DNA from: Cymbidium sinense
Lineage: Eukaryota; Streptophyta; Magnoliopsida; Asparagales; Orchidaceae
NCBI GenBank assembly: GCA_021442155.1
Contig: CM038221.1
Coordinates: forward strand, 40,743,648-40,807,647
Direction: 5' to 3'
DNA length: 64,000 nt
Position numbers and translations under genes: made by a program. The notes under the pieces are model-generated. The model worked only from the letters and a program-made list of their open reading frames with translations, searched no databases and was not told where the DNA came from. Positions 25,498 through 37,880 of the stretch are shown here, one piece after another; position 1 is the first letter of the stretch; every line of letters begins with the position of its first letter.

Positions 25498-28400
25498 TTA
25501 ATCAATTCAGTGTTTCAATTTATCTATTTAAGATTTTTCTCTCTATTTTTTTTTCTGCTTAAGATACATACTAATTAATTTTATTCTTAGTTATAAGATT
25601 AAGTCCTCTTATAATTTATTAAATTTATTTAGTTTGGGTTTATAGTTTATTTATTTTGATTAATTAAACTATCTTGGTTGGATTTGATTATGTTGGATTG
25701 AATTAGTTATGATTTAAGTTGATTTATTTAATTTACTTTGAATGATTGATTGATTAGTTATATTTAGTTCATTTTGATTGACATAATTAAAATTTACTAA
25801 ACTTGATTGTAATTTATTTAATTTTTTTAGTGGTTTAAGTCAATATTTGAGCTTTATTGATTCAATTGGACATTGATTTTGTTAAAGTTTAGTTATAGCC
25901 TTTTTTTTGCAATTTTGATCAAACAAATTGAGTATTTGCCTTGGTTAATGGTTTAATCCATAGTTTTTGAATTCATTATAGTTAGTTTGATAAAAATATA
26001 GTTGAATGTTCATAATTGATTTGATTAGCTAGTTAAAATCTGATTAGTGATTATTTTTATCTAAGTTAATTTGTTCTAACTTGGGTTTCACTTGGTTAAA
26101 CATTGATTAACATAATTTATTTAATTTGACTTAAGTTAAATATAATTAACTTGATTAGTTTGGATTAAAAGAATTTATTAAATTAATTAGATATTAATAA
26201 AAGATTTAATTAGTTGTGATTTTGATGAATATTAATTTATGATAAATTTATTTAAGTGTTTGGATTAAGTTAAATTTAATTTAAGGATTATTTTCATGTG
26301 TTTTGTTTAATTTAATTGAATGATTGATTTGAAATTCAATTAAAATATTTGAAGGTTTAAAGTTTGATTAGGCAATTTAATTAATTCGAATGTTGAGTTT
26401 AATGATTAGTTTAACTTAATTGAAAGTTAGTTGGACAACGTAATAAATATTGTTTGTTGATCAATAGATTGACCATTTTAGTTCAACCATGTTTTCTAGA
26501 ATTAAGGGAAAAGTTAATTAAAGCTTGATTAGTAAATTAATTAAATATTTTAGTTTAATTAATTAATTAATTCATTTTATTTTGTTTCATGGACCTGATT
26601 AGAGTTTGATTCCTAGTTATTTAAGTTTATTATAATCAACCTATTAAGGTGTGATGAATGATTAATTTAATTTAAATAGATAATTAATATTAGTTTATCT
26701 TATTTTAATTGACTTGTTTAATTTGGATTTAAATTGGTTAAATGTTTCATTGAATTGATTCAATTGAGGATAATTTAGTTTTGGTATAATTAATTTAATT
26801 AAATGATGAGTTTGATTGAAGATTTAGTTCAATGAGTTAATTAATCATGAGTGATTGACTTAATTACTTTATTTAATTATTTAAAACTTAGTATAAATGA
26901 TTGACTTAATTTTATTCTTTAATTCCATCATGATTAATAAGATTAATGATTAATTATGTGTTCATGATTAATTTAATTTACTTGATGTAGTTGGAGCTTG
27001 ATTAATAGTTATCTTAGTTTATCTTAGCTAAATTAATTTATTCGTATTAGGTTTAACTTAAATATTTAGTTGATTCAATTAAATTAAGGATTATTTAAGT
27101 TCAATATGATTAACTTGATTGTGTGACTAGCTTGACTATGGAATATGATTCTAGGTTAATTATAGATTAATTAATGATTCAAATAACCATGATTATTTTG
27201 ATTAAAATTTGATAATAAATTTAATTAAGTGTTTTATTTAAGTTAAGCTTGATTTAAGAATTATTTTAATATAGCTTGTTTTAATTTAATTTAATTAAAT
27301 GATTGATTAATTTATTTTGGAATTTTATTATCAAATTGATTAAGAGGATCTTAACTTGAAGTTGATGGGTTAATTATATTTAATTTGATTAAAATCAACT
27401 TAATTATCATTGGATTAATAAATAATCAAACTTAGTTTTATTAGATTATTTATTTAATTAATAGTTTAAGGATTAATTTGTTCAACTATCATTAAATTAA
27501 AGATTAATTAAACTCAACTTTATTAAATAATTTACTTAATTTAAAACTTAATTAAGGAATTTGATTTAACTAATGATCAATTAAATTGATCTTAATTGAA
27601 AGATTACTTAATTTCATCATTACTAGCTTAATCAAATGATTATCTTAACTAAGTAATTAATTGAATTGAAATTGCTTCATTAATCAATAAGTAATTTATT
27701 CATTTGATTGACATCAAATTAATAATTGATTAAGCTCATCCTTAATTAAATGTTTTAACTTTAATAAGATGATCATAGTTTAAATTGAAAATTAAACATC
27801 GTTAATTCACTCAATTAAAGATTTAATCAAATGATTAGAGTTTAACTTATCCATTAATTGAATTCATGACCAATGATGTAATTAGGGGTAAAATTGAATT
27901 GAAGACTTAATTATGTGACTTAACCATTTAAATCAATAATGGTTAAAGTTTATGGATTAATTATGTTTAATTAAAGGTTCATTATGCAATTCAAGTTTTA
28001 TTAATTATTAATTTATTTTATGCAAATAACTTTTTTGGATTAGTTTGAATTTGATTAATTATTTAATTTGTGTTTGATCTAGATTTTTTAACTTGGTTAA
28101 ATGATTAATTTGATTGAGGATACAATCATTAATCTTTTTAACTCAAATTAATTGAGTTTTAGTACATTTTAAGTTAGTTTAACTTAACCTTTAAGTCTAA
28201 TTAATATTAAATCTCATTTTTAATTAAATTCCAATCAGAGTTTGTTAAGTTTATTATGTTTATTAATTCATGTTACTTAGATTAATTAAGATTTGATTCT
28301 TGTAATTGTATGTTTTGACTAAACATAGATAGTCTAATAAATTACTTTAAATATTCTAAGCTAATTAGGTATATTTTCTTATTTTATAATTTATTTATCT

Positions 28401-31400
28401 ATTATTTGATTAGATGGTTTTATGATGGTTAACAATTGATTTAATGATCCTTATGACTAAGGACAATCTCAAGGGCAAGAGATGTATAAAATGTGAAGTT
28501 ATCATATGAATCTCAAACCATTTAAAGTTGTATTTTAAGAATAATTAATATATTACTTGTTTCTTTTTTTTTTTATGAAAGTTAAATTATTCCTAAGGTT
28601 GCTTGATGAATTTGATAGATTTCTTTTTATTTATTTGTTTTATTTAAACACCTCTTTGAATACTGAGTTCAAAGGATAGTCCATAATGATTTTATTTGTC
28701 ATAAATTTTATTATATTTTTTTTTTTAATTAATTTTAATTTTAAGCATATGTTGAGCCCTAATTAGTGATTTTGAAGTACATTAAGATGTATAAGATTTG
28801 AATGTTTTCTTTAAGTATTATTATGTTAAATAAAGTGTTATAAGCTAACTTCATGATTTTATATTTTTATAAATTTTAATTAATTATTTTTGAAAATAAG
28901 CTATTTGAGCTTCAAAATTTAATATCTCTCAATCTAACCATCATTTTATCTTGAAATTTTATTGGTAGATGTGTTTTAACTTCAAATTAATTTCTTAAAA
29001 ATTTCAAACTAATTTATTTATTATTATTGGATTAATTAAAGAAATTTGATTTTCATTAAAACCTAAATTAAGACCAAAATACCCAATAAAATAGGAGAAT
29101 TTTAGGTTCATTGAATTCCTCTCAAAAAGATGAATCCAACGAGCCCTTATTTGTGATATTTTGTTGGGTACTTTATTTTTTTAGATTTTTTTTAAGTTTT
29201 AGGCAATTATTTTCATTTTTTTTAAGTCCAAAAAATCTAAATTTTTCTATTTAACCAGTCAATGCCATGTGGCATTGATTGGGCTCTACCCTTCTTGAGT
29301 CAAAGCCCAATTGGGCCACATCAACGCAAATGTGGCATTTGGGTCAGAACGAGATTCATCTTAACCATCCAATCTTGGATGGTCTAGATGAATTTTATAT
29401 TCTATAGGGAATAATTAATGGCCCTAGTGTGTTTTAATCAGAACCATCCATCCAATATAAAAGGGATTGGATGGCCATTGTTCCTCTCTCCTCCCAACCG
29501 ACGAATCAGCCCAGCAAAATAGCATGGGATAGATGGAATCCAACTCGATTCTACCCAAAATTCATGATTTTTTGACATTTTTTTTGGGAAAACTCTCTGA
29601 TTCGCATTGAGAGGTAAAAATAATGAAAGTGCAAAGGATCTAATGGGGAAATCAACCTCTCTTCTTCAACAAACAAGAGCCTAACAGTTGACTTAGTTTT
29701 GATGAAATTGTCTCATCAGAGCCAATATTTGGCATTCAAATCGATTAAAGCACATTCTTGAGGAGTGAGAAGAAGCTTCAAGGTGAATATGCCTACTGGC
29801 CTCCTCTAGTCACTGGGAACACCAAAGTCCACCTCCTCTCATTGAAGTTTGCTTGATTTAGGTGATTTGTGGTCAATAAAGATGAGGAATGGCATGGTTT
29901 ACTCCTTGAAGGCTAGTGATTGTGTAGGAAGTGTTCAAAGTGGGAGAGGAGTCTCCCCTTTTCATGGTTGGCCAACCCTTCCATTTTTGGTGGAGATGTG
30001 TGGTGGCTAGCCATGAGTATTTGGAGCTGGGCAAAGCCTTTAAGAGGTGGCTAAGTAATTGTAGATTGTGTTTTAAGCCATCAAGTGGGAGAGTGGAGAG
30101 GAGATTTGAAGGGATTAGAAAATTTGACCTCTTTTGCAAGTTTTTTTCTTCCCTTTCAATCCTACTCCCTTGGCTTATTATCCAACCACATAAGCTAAAA
30201 ATTGCACCTCATAATTTAAAGAAATTAGTTGAATCATGGGTTGCCAAAATCCAATTTGGATTTAATGACCTTGGTTTGAATTTGGATCAACCCATGTTGA
30301 CCCAAGTGATTTGGGTTGAATATAATGATTTGAGATGGATGATTAGCTTTATAATGAAGTTTAATTATGGCTATTTGGCCAATCTAATCTTTTTATGCTC
30401 ATTCAATTTGAATTGATTTGATTTTGGGATGTTTGAACCCATTTTGACCCACTTTGACCAAAGTGGATCAAATTGGGTTTACATGGCCCAATCGATCATG
30501 TTGGGCTTGGATTTGACTTCATTTGTATTTAAATTTTAGTCAATTAATTTTATTTAATTTGAGTTAATTTTGGGTTTGGCCCAAGTTTGACCAAGATTTA
30601 ACCAACTTTGACTAAAATGATTTAAATTAATTTATATGATTTAATTTACTAGTTTAGGTTTAAATTAGGCTTCAATCATGTTTGATAAATTATTTAGAGT
30701 AATTTTAGTCATTTAGTTTTATTTAATTTAGGTTAATTTTGGGTTTGACCTAAATTGACCTAAATGGGTCAAATTGGGTTAAATGCCTTAATTAGTTAAT
30801 TTAGGCCATGTTTGGATTTCAAATATATTTAGAATTATTTAGAGCATTTAAGGTTGAATGATTTCAATTAATTTATATTATATCTTGAGTTTGACTAATT
30901 TTGACCAAAATTAGGCTTACTAGGTTAAGATGGGTTTATTTAGGTCAAATGATCAATTTTGTTAGATTAAATTCAAGAACAAATTGAATTATGCTTATAA
31001 ATGGAATTAAAATAATTTTGGATTTTTAATTTAGATTAGTTTTAATTTAATTTGAATTTGGCCTAATTAAGTATATTTGGGCCTACTTGGGCTAAGGTTC
31101 AATTAGCCAATCTAAGCCTTAATTGAATTTAATTTTGTTTAGTTTTTTGTTTAGATAAGCTCATGTGAATTTGGATAAATTTGATAGTTTGACTTTTAAC
31201 TTGGTGGGGCCCACATGAGTCAACTCTAGGTCAAATGACCTATTTTGTACTTTATGCCCCATTTGAATTTATCTTTGCATTTATATTTATTCATTGATTC
31301 TATGCTTTTAGATTGATTTAATTTGATTTTATTTGGACTTAGATGATTTTAATTTTGAGTTTTATATTACTCTCTCTTTTCCCTTTTTTTAATCTAATTA

Positions 31401-31628
31401 TAGTTAATTAACATAATCTATTTATATGTAATATTCACTTAATTTATTTATTATAAACCAAACTAATTTAGTTAATTTACAATGACAACAACCTTAACCT
31501 TACTAAAAGTAATTGAAACTTTATTGTCTCAAATATATGTACATGGTTGCATGACAGAATTATAAATATATACACATAAAAATTGGATATATATATGTAT
31601 GTATATATTACTTGATGTGGAATTGTTA

Positions 31629-31637
31629 ATGTGTGTT

Positions 31638-31670
<33 letters not shown>
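31629..31670. repeat. (GT)n(AT)n compound microsatellite
   Basis: GT repeats to 31650 are followed directly by AT repeats to 31670. Confidence 0.95.
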
Positions 31671-31892
31671 CATTCTCATCATTTTGTCACTCATTCATCT
31701 CACAATTCACATTTCTGTTCACATGCATAAGTAACTTTGTGCTTTACATTTGTGTGTTTTCCTTAGGAAAATAAATATTTTGTTAAGTCTATTCAACTTG
31801 TCAAACACATCAGAGTAGTTCATTTTATCAATGAACATCATTTATGTGACATCAATGACCATATATGTACAATTAGCCTAAATTTTAGAATA

Positions 31893-31947
31893 TTTATTTG
31901 TAGCTTGTTGTTGTTATCATTTATTTGTAGCATGTTGTTGTTATCAT
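31893..31947. repeat. 27-bp tandem duplication
   Basis: TTATTTGTAGCTTGTTGTTG and TTATTTGTAGCATGTTGTTG each begin a unit ending in TTATCA. The copies differ at one base (CTTG/CATG). Confidence 0.85.
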
Positions 31948-32332
31948 ATGCGATCAAATTAATTATGAAGACTTCATATGATAATTTTTTATGCTACAAA
32001 TGCATAATCATAATCCATTTCATGAAAAAACACTATCTAGGTAGTTTTGATGATGATTAAAACTATTTGAGTTTATTTCACACATGAGACATTCTTCATT
32101 TGTCAACTTTTAGTATGCTAGTTAAGTTGACCATAGAAGACCTCCCTTTAACTAACTGCATTATGTTTATACATTGTGCAATTTATCTAACATATGTACA
32201 ATATTTAAGCGGCTTTAATTATGATCAAATTCATCTCCATGTTTGTTTGGAATGGTGTCACAATCATCACTTTTTATTTTACCTTACTTGCTTAATTTAG
32301 CCTTTGCTTGTGTGGTAGCTTGAAGGTCAACA

Positions 32333-32347
32333 AATGCCCCCAAAAAA
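32333..32347 (-). other. Polypurine-tract candidate of the minus-strand Tat element
   Basis: The minus strand reads ATATTTTTTGGGGGCATT and then TGTTGACC. A U-rich/G-rich tract directly before a TG terminus is what a Ty3/gypsy 3' LTR junction looks like. The location downstream of the minus-strand integrase supports it. Confidence 0.55.
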
Positions 32348-32553
32348 TATAGTACGCGCTCCAAAGCTGACCATATTTGTTACAAGCTACTTGATCTTGC
32401 AAGCTTTATGGAATTTCTTTATTACCTTTGTACAATACTCTTGAATTTTAGATAGCAAATATGATTTATAATATATCCCCATGTCTTATCTTTATGTGAT
32501 TTCATTTATCATCTCCACTTTTAATGAGTTTAATATATCATTATTGCAGAAAA

Positions 32554-35500
32554 ATGTTTTGGAGGAGACCTACTGACATGCCATATGATGAGCCCATTGA
32601 GGAGGCTATCGAGGCTATGATAGATTAGTGTGATCCTCAAGGATAGTTGACATCACTGATCGACTTGAACAATATGAGGTGATGTTAAAGGGTCAGAGCA
32701 CCTATCTCAATTTCTTAACTCGCTCACACACACTTCCAGATTATGAGCTAGATTTTTCCACATATAGATAGCCTGCAGGGTGGGTTAGCACTAATACATT
32801 GAAGTGTGGGGAATTCAACCCTTTGGAGAGTACTATTAACCATGTCAGTTATAAAGGCCATGTGACATTCTAGAGCCAGCCATCAATGTTATTGATCTAG
32901 TTAGACAATCTAGATTATTAGCTCATCACCAATTATAGTATGATTCACCAAATTAGCTTCATGATTCTTCTTTAGGACAGTTGTTAGGTCCACCTCATGG
33001 GTACGTCAAATGGGCCAAATACAACTTATAGGTGCACCGAGATACCTTGAGGAGAGCAGGTATTTATGAGGCTGTGTATGCCTCTATGTTTTGTTATGTG
33101 GAGTCTTCCTTCTTATGTTAGAGGAGTGATGGAGTTTTAGGACTCTACCACCAATACTTGTTGGATGGGATCGGAGGAGTTGACTATCACATGTTATGAG
33201 AGTTGTAGAATATCTCAGGGTTACCGATAGTTGGACATTGCTATGAAGAGTACATACCATCAGATGAAGAGATTTTGTGGGTGGCCTTCTTCTAATGGTA
33301 GTGGGGTGAGATAATTTACCAATGGTTTTGTCATAACTTCTAGATCACTACCGACAGACTCACAGTATAGCAAGATTATCAGCACACTCACGAGCTATCA
33401 TACCAATTGAATTCTGAACATGCAATTTTCTTCGAGAGGATAGTTTAGATCTTATAGTGTCACTATACAAACCTTTCATGCTTGGCCTATTTGAAGGAAA
33501 CATATTGACAGAGGGAATTGTAGAGCTATTCAAAAAATATTTGGTGTGACTCTCCTATGCTTCCAGGGATAGGTGAGGATATACTTTTGGTAGGTTTTAT
33601 AGCGATATGGTTGTGCACCTTTGTCCTTCTTCTCAAAGATGTTTTTTTTTATGCTAGTGGTCTGTTAGTCACCAATTTGATTTCCACAGGCAAATGAGTT
33701 TCTTTAGCTTTGATTGTTCTTAACAGGATTTATAGAGTCTTTAGAGCCATTTCAGCATCCTCCTCATTTGATATTCAAGATACTATACTATGGCAGTATG
33801 TTTATTCTTGGGTTCATATTCATGTTCAAGGAGCTTTTGGTTATTTAGAGTACCCAACATTCTTCTTAGAGAGAGTCTACCTAGCAGTGATGCAATTGAT
33901 GCAGACTACCTCCACACTAGAGCAAGAGTGCATTCACATACTCTTCTTCATTCCTTACTTAGTGGTTGATATATTTTCTTTGGTTCATCTAGTTGACTAC
34001 AAGTGAGCTTCCTGATTATGTGTCCAGGATTAATATGACTGATGTAGTTGATTGATGATGCATATATGCCTTAATTTTAAAGATCAATCACTTAGGATTG
34101 AAGAGTATTTAACTAGCATGAGGCCCAATTGGCTATGCTACTAGTTTAGTGGGTTAGTTGTTTTACAGGGGTACCACCCTAACAGAGTTGCTCGGTAGTT
34201 TTGGTTTTTCCTAGTCTACTATAGACGAGACACACTACCTCTTATCCCAAGTGTAGCTGATGGTAGCAAATTATCTTCTATTCCTTAGAGACTCGGACTT
34301 ACATTTATTCAGTAGCTTGAGCTCACCTCCTTAAACTTAGCACCGGCTTGAACTTTTGCTTTGCTCCTTCAGGTAGTCAGACATAAATGAGTTACATGAG
34401 ATTAACGTGAATATGATTATCATTTGCTACTTTAATGGAGTGAGGAGCCAGACTATACGAGCAACAGAGTGAGGTCACTAGGAGTCCCCCAAGTATGAAG
34501 CCTCAACATAGTACTTCGTGGTTTGGTAACACCGTAGGTGTGTGTGATATGTTACTTTCTCTTTTTTCTTTTTTTTCTTTTATGATGCATTTATGTTTTT
34601 TCTTTGTTGTCATATTTGAACATATATGCCTAACATCTTCTTGTTGTTTTCTTTTAGAGGTAAGAGCAGAGACAATCCAGTTAAGAAAGAGAAGATTGCC
34701 TCTCTATCTAGAGTGCAACATAGGGAGCCATCTCCTATTCACACCGAGGTACCTTCTTCAATACATAGACGTAGATGCCTCCATCATGTGGAGCCTTCTA
34801 GAGCTTCTACAGATTGATCAGCGAGTCTGGCTTCATGCTAGCTTTTGACATCATATGAGGTACCCTTAGGATACAAACTATTAGTTGGTGTTGGGCCCAC
34901 CATCTTTGATGATATAGAGGAGGGAGTGCCAAGTATTTTTATTATAGAGTCCATTATTCCAGAGATGGCACCACCCAGATGGATGCATATCCACCTCCTC
35001 AACTTTTTGTTACTGCTTATTGGTCTAGAGAAACACCTTCTACAGGAGCATTAGACTTTACCATTATGCCGATTGTGTATACTATTCTTGAGATGTTGGC
35101 TCCTCTTATGGATGTATCCCCACATCCTGGTCCTTGTACTATTACTTACTGGCCTGGGTAGACATCTGTTGCTGCATAGTTGGGCTTCACTGTGCTTGTT
35201 ATTCCAATAAACCCTCTTTTGACTTTTGGCTTCACATCAATGCCATGACTGCCACCATTGAACAATCAATTTGGCCACTTTGAATTACCTTTTATAGGTA
35301 TTATATTTGTCCATTCATACACTTATTTTAATTCTTCTACTAATGATTTCTTCTAATGATAATAACATATTTGTTTTATCGTAGTGCCGGTGCTCGGTGA
35401 GATCTCTACTCGACCTCCACAAGTTTTAATATGAGAAATTGGGTGATGTAGGATAACAACTTTGTGTTCTTATGAGATTTTCTCTCACAATTGGATCCTA

Positions 35501-35990
35501 GATCATCTGAGTCATTATAGCATTTACCTCCAATGCCAACATGCTTTTAGAATGCCTTGTACACTTTGGGTTGGAGTACATGGAGCTAAGATTCTAGGAG
35601 GGCCTTATAGGGAGGCAGAGTTTCTATCAAGTAGATAAGATCCCTTTAAGTTGTGCAAACTTGAGCTTCACTACCTGAGCTTCTTGAGCATGCTAGGATT
35701 TGACGGGAGGCTACTGACTTAGCTCATGATGAGTTTGAAAGTAGTGTACAAGCTTTGAGATAGCTTCGATAGAGATCAATTGATGTTGAGATTGAGATGA
35801 CTAACCTTTCAGACATGATTCAAGGCCTTTATAGGGAGATCACTAGCTTGATGTCTTGCAAGACCGACCTTCAGGTGGAGCAGGGCAGACGAGGTTGAGC
35901 GATAGAGAGAGAGAGAGCAATGCCAGTACTAGACTAGTCACCGCACTATGACAGATGTCGAGGCTACATTAGCTTTAACTGTAGAGGAGT
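32554..35990 (+). pseudogene. Degenerate plant-mobile-domain (PMD) reading frame, antisense to its host element
   Basis: The frame may begin at ATG 32554 (MFWRRPTDMPYDEPIEEAIE) and has a stop soon after. It continues in pieces across all three plus frames. The pieces are AGWVSTNTLKCGEFNPLEST (about 32778), ISGLPIVGHCYEEYIPSDEE (about 33217) and WLCTFVLLLKDVFF with ...VSLALIVLNRIYRVF (33607-33740). HVQGAFGYLEYPTFFLERVY (33820) and a coiled-coil-like tail EIEMTNLSDMIQGLYREITS (35790) follow. Known: GLPIVG.YEE and the Phe-Pro-Leu-Lys...Ala.G...LAvpvLa.iY pattern are typical of plant mobile domains, which occur in host proteins and as extra frames in Ty3/gypsy and Mutator elements. Inferred: it lies between integrase and the polypurine tract of the minus-strand element, so it is an antisense additional ORF. 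It is dead, with many stops, for example TAG at 32871 in place of Trp. Confidence 0.72.
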
Positions 35991-35999
35991 TAGAATGTT

Positions 36000-37880
36000 G
36001 AGGCAAAGTACCAGACTCACTACACTTTTAGCATGACTTTAGGACATATAGGGCTATTTTATATGTTGTACTTTTTATTCTTCTCTTTTTTATGTATAAG
36101 ATATGCACTAATTTATTTAGATTAGTAAGATTTACTGTTATGATGCTTGTACTAGTTTTTTTTATTGTGTTACTTTGATGTAATTTGTTAGCTTTGATAT
36201 TGGATTATCGATGTTGAAGCTTGTTATCACTTATCACCATTATAGTAACTTAGGCTTTGAAAAATAGATGTCACTAGCCCAACATTCTATACATATTGGA
36301 CTTGATGACCATAATGTTTATGGTGGATTTAGAGCTTGAGATTCCTCTTTTCTTACTTCCATTTTAGCAGACTCAGTAGAGGGAGTTGCTCTGATTTCTC
36401 TCAGTTGACTTGTCATATGAAAGCAGGAATACCTTTTACCCTATTAATGCTTTGGCGGGCTTAGTGAAGGATTGAATTTTAGTTATTTTTAGATTTGTAG
36501 ATCCTTTTCTCCCAGTGTTGTGTTTAATGGACTTAATGAAGGATTAGTCTGATTTGTTAATGTTGGCTTGTCAAGTAGATATGCATGCTTCTATCCCATA
36601 CTATTAATTTGAAGGATTTGGTGAAGGATGCTCACTAGTGACCTAGCCTTCAAGGCTTGTGTTAGGTTTATGAAAAACAATCCAGTACTGAGTACTTTCA
36701 CAAACTAAATAACTAGGGATTCCCTTAGTTTAGTGTTATGCTTTACAGCAACTTTAAGATAACTTCTATGGTCTTGCGCTTTTTTTTGGCTTTATTAGAT
36801 TTATTAAGAAAATTTGGTATATTAGTTTGTAGATAGTATGATGATTAGTTTGAGAATACTTTAAACTAAGGGTCGTTTCCTCAGATTCTTCCTCAATACA
36901 TCGATCAGTTAGGAAGATCTATTAAATCTAGGTTACTTGTAACCACTAAGTTGGATCTGCTTTAGGATTGAATAATCATCATCATTGGACTAATAAATAG
37001 GGGCTCTTTTGTCCTTTTCTTACAACTTATTGCATGAGTCGAGTTTCAGTGACTCGATCATATTTGGGCTTATTGAGTATGACCTCTAGAACTTACTTGA
37101 GCCTTTAAATTAAACTATAATAGATTGATAATGTCATCAGATTAGCGAATATGGTCTCTTTCACTTCAGCCTTTTCTTGCGGCTTATTGAGTGAGGAGAG
37201 CATTAGCTTAAGCCATATTTGGGCTTGTTGAGTTTGACCTTTAGAACTGAGTTTTAGACTTGAGTATGCAAGGGTTGATTCTTTCCCAACTTAGTTGATT
37301 GAAGTTTCCAAAATATGATCTACCAATTTTTAGAATATTGATGAATCTGATGACAAACTCTAGCACTTTGAGCCTTTTATTTTATAACATAATTGAAGAT
37401 GATTTCACTTTATCTGTTATAGTAGATATATGTGACTTCAACAATAGTGATTTTAGATATATTCAAGGATCTCGACATAAATCACGATGTCAACTTGAAT
37501 ATTAAAAAAATGTCCTCTGTATTGGAGGGGGAATTGCACACTAATTTAGAGTTGTGTCAAATATACTATTTTTTATATTTTTATATGAGTGGATGAGGCT
37601 TATTTTTAGTCATCATATATATTTATTTAGGGATCTTAGCTTAAGGCCCAATTTCAACATAAATAAATAAATATATATAAAAATGCCCCTTGCCTTGTAG
37701 AGGAATTTTATAATAACTTGAAAATATATTCTAGTATTATGAGAGAATTTTCAAGTGATGTTTAAATATATATATATATACATTTGATGAAAAAGGTTAT
37801 AGAAATGATAATCAGCCAAATATATGATCATATAAGATCATGAGTAATATCTATTCAAGTTACAACCATTGGTAGCATTG
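36000..37880. repeat. Degenerate short tandem repeats between PMD frame and integrase
   Basis: Repeated phrases: GGGCTTAGTGAAGGATTG (36457), GGACTTAATGAAGGATTA (36529) and GGATTTGGTGAAGGATGC (36613), spaced about 70-85 bp. ATTTGGGCTTATTGAGTATG (37061) and ATTTGGGCTTGTTGAGTTTG (37218) form another pair. No coding frame. This corresponds to the variable untranslated region of a Tat element. Confidence 0.6.

Larger units (their letters stand above)
22237..32332 (-). mobile_element. LTR, subfamily R, minus orientation (right end is a candidate)
   Basis: Read on the minus strand the block order matches the LTR at 39777-51121. First comes a TTGACC-rich zone (31250-30200), then a GC-richer block (30140-29400), an AT-rich zone (28900-24900), and the R block (24800-22237) ending TGCA. 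The start is placed at 32332 because the minus strand there reads TGTTGACC, as at 39777 and 61529, right after a G-rich tract. Beyond those eight bases I could not align 31400-32332 with the other LTR starts. If correct, it is about 10.1 kb long. Open frames inside (for example 29931-30416) look accidental. Confidence 0.5.

Noticed and set aside
29931..30416. 161-codon frame, the longest plus-strand frame in the window
   Set aside because: It lies in the complement of an LTR block. No domain, not conserved in the other LTR copies, and unlike coding sequence in composition.
32554..35990. PMD sequence as a host gene
   Set aside because: Multiple stops and frameshifts, with position between an integrase and a polypurine-like tract, point to a retroelement extra ORF.
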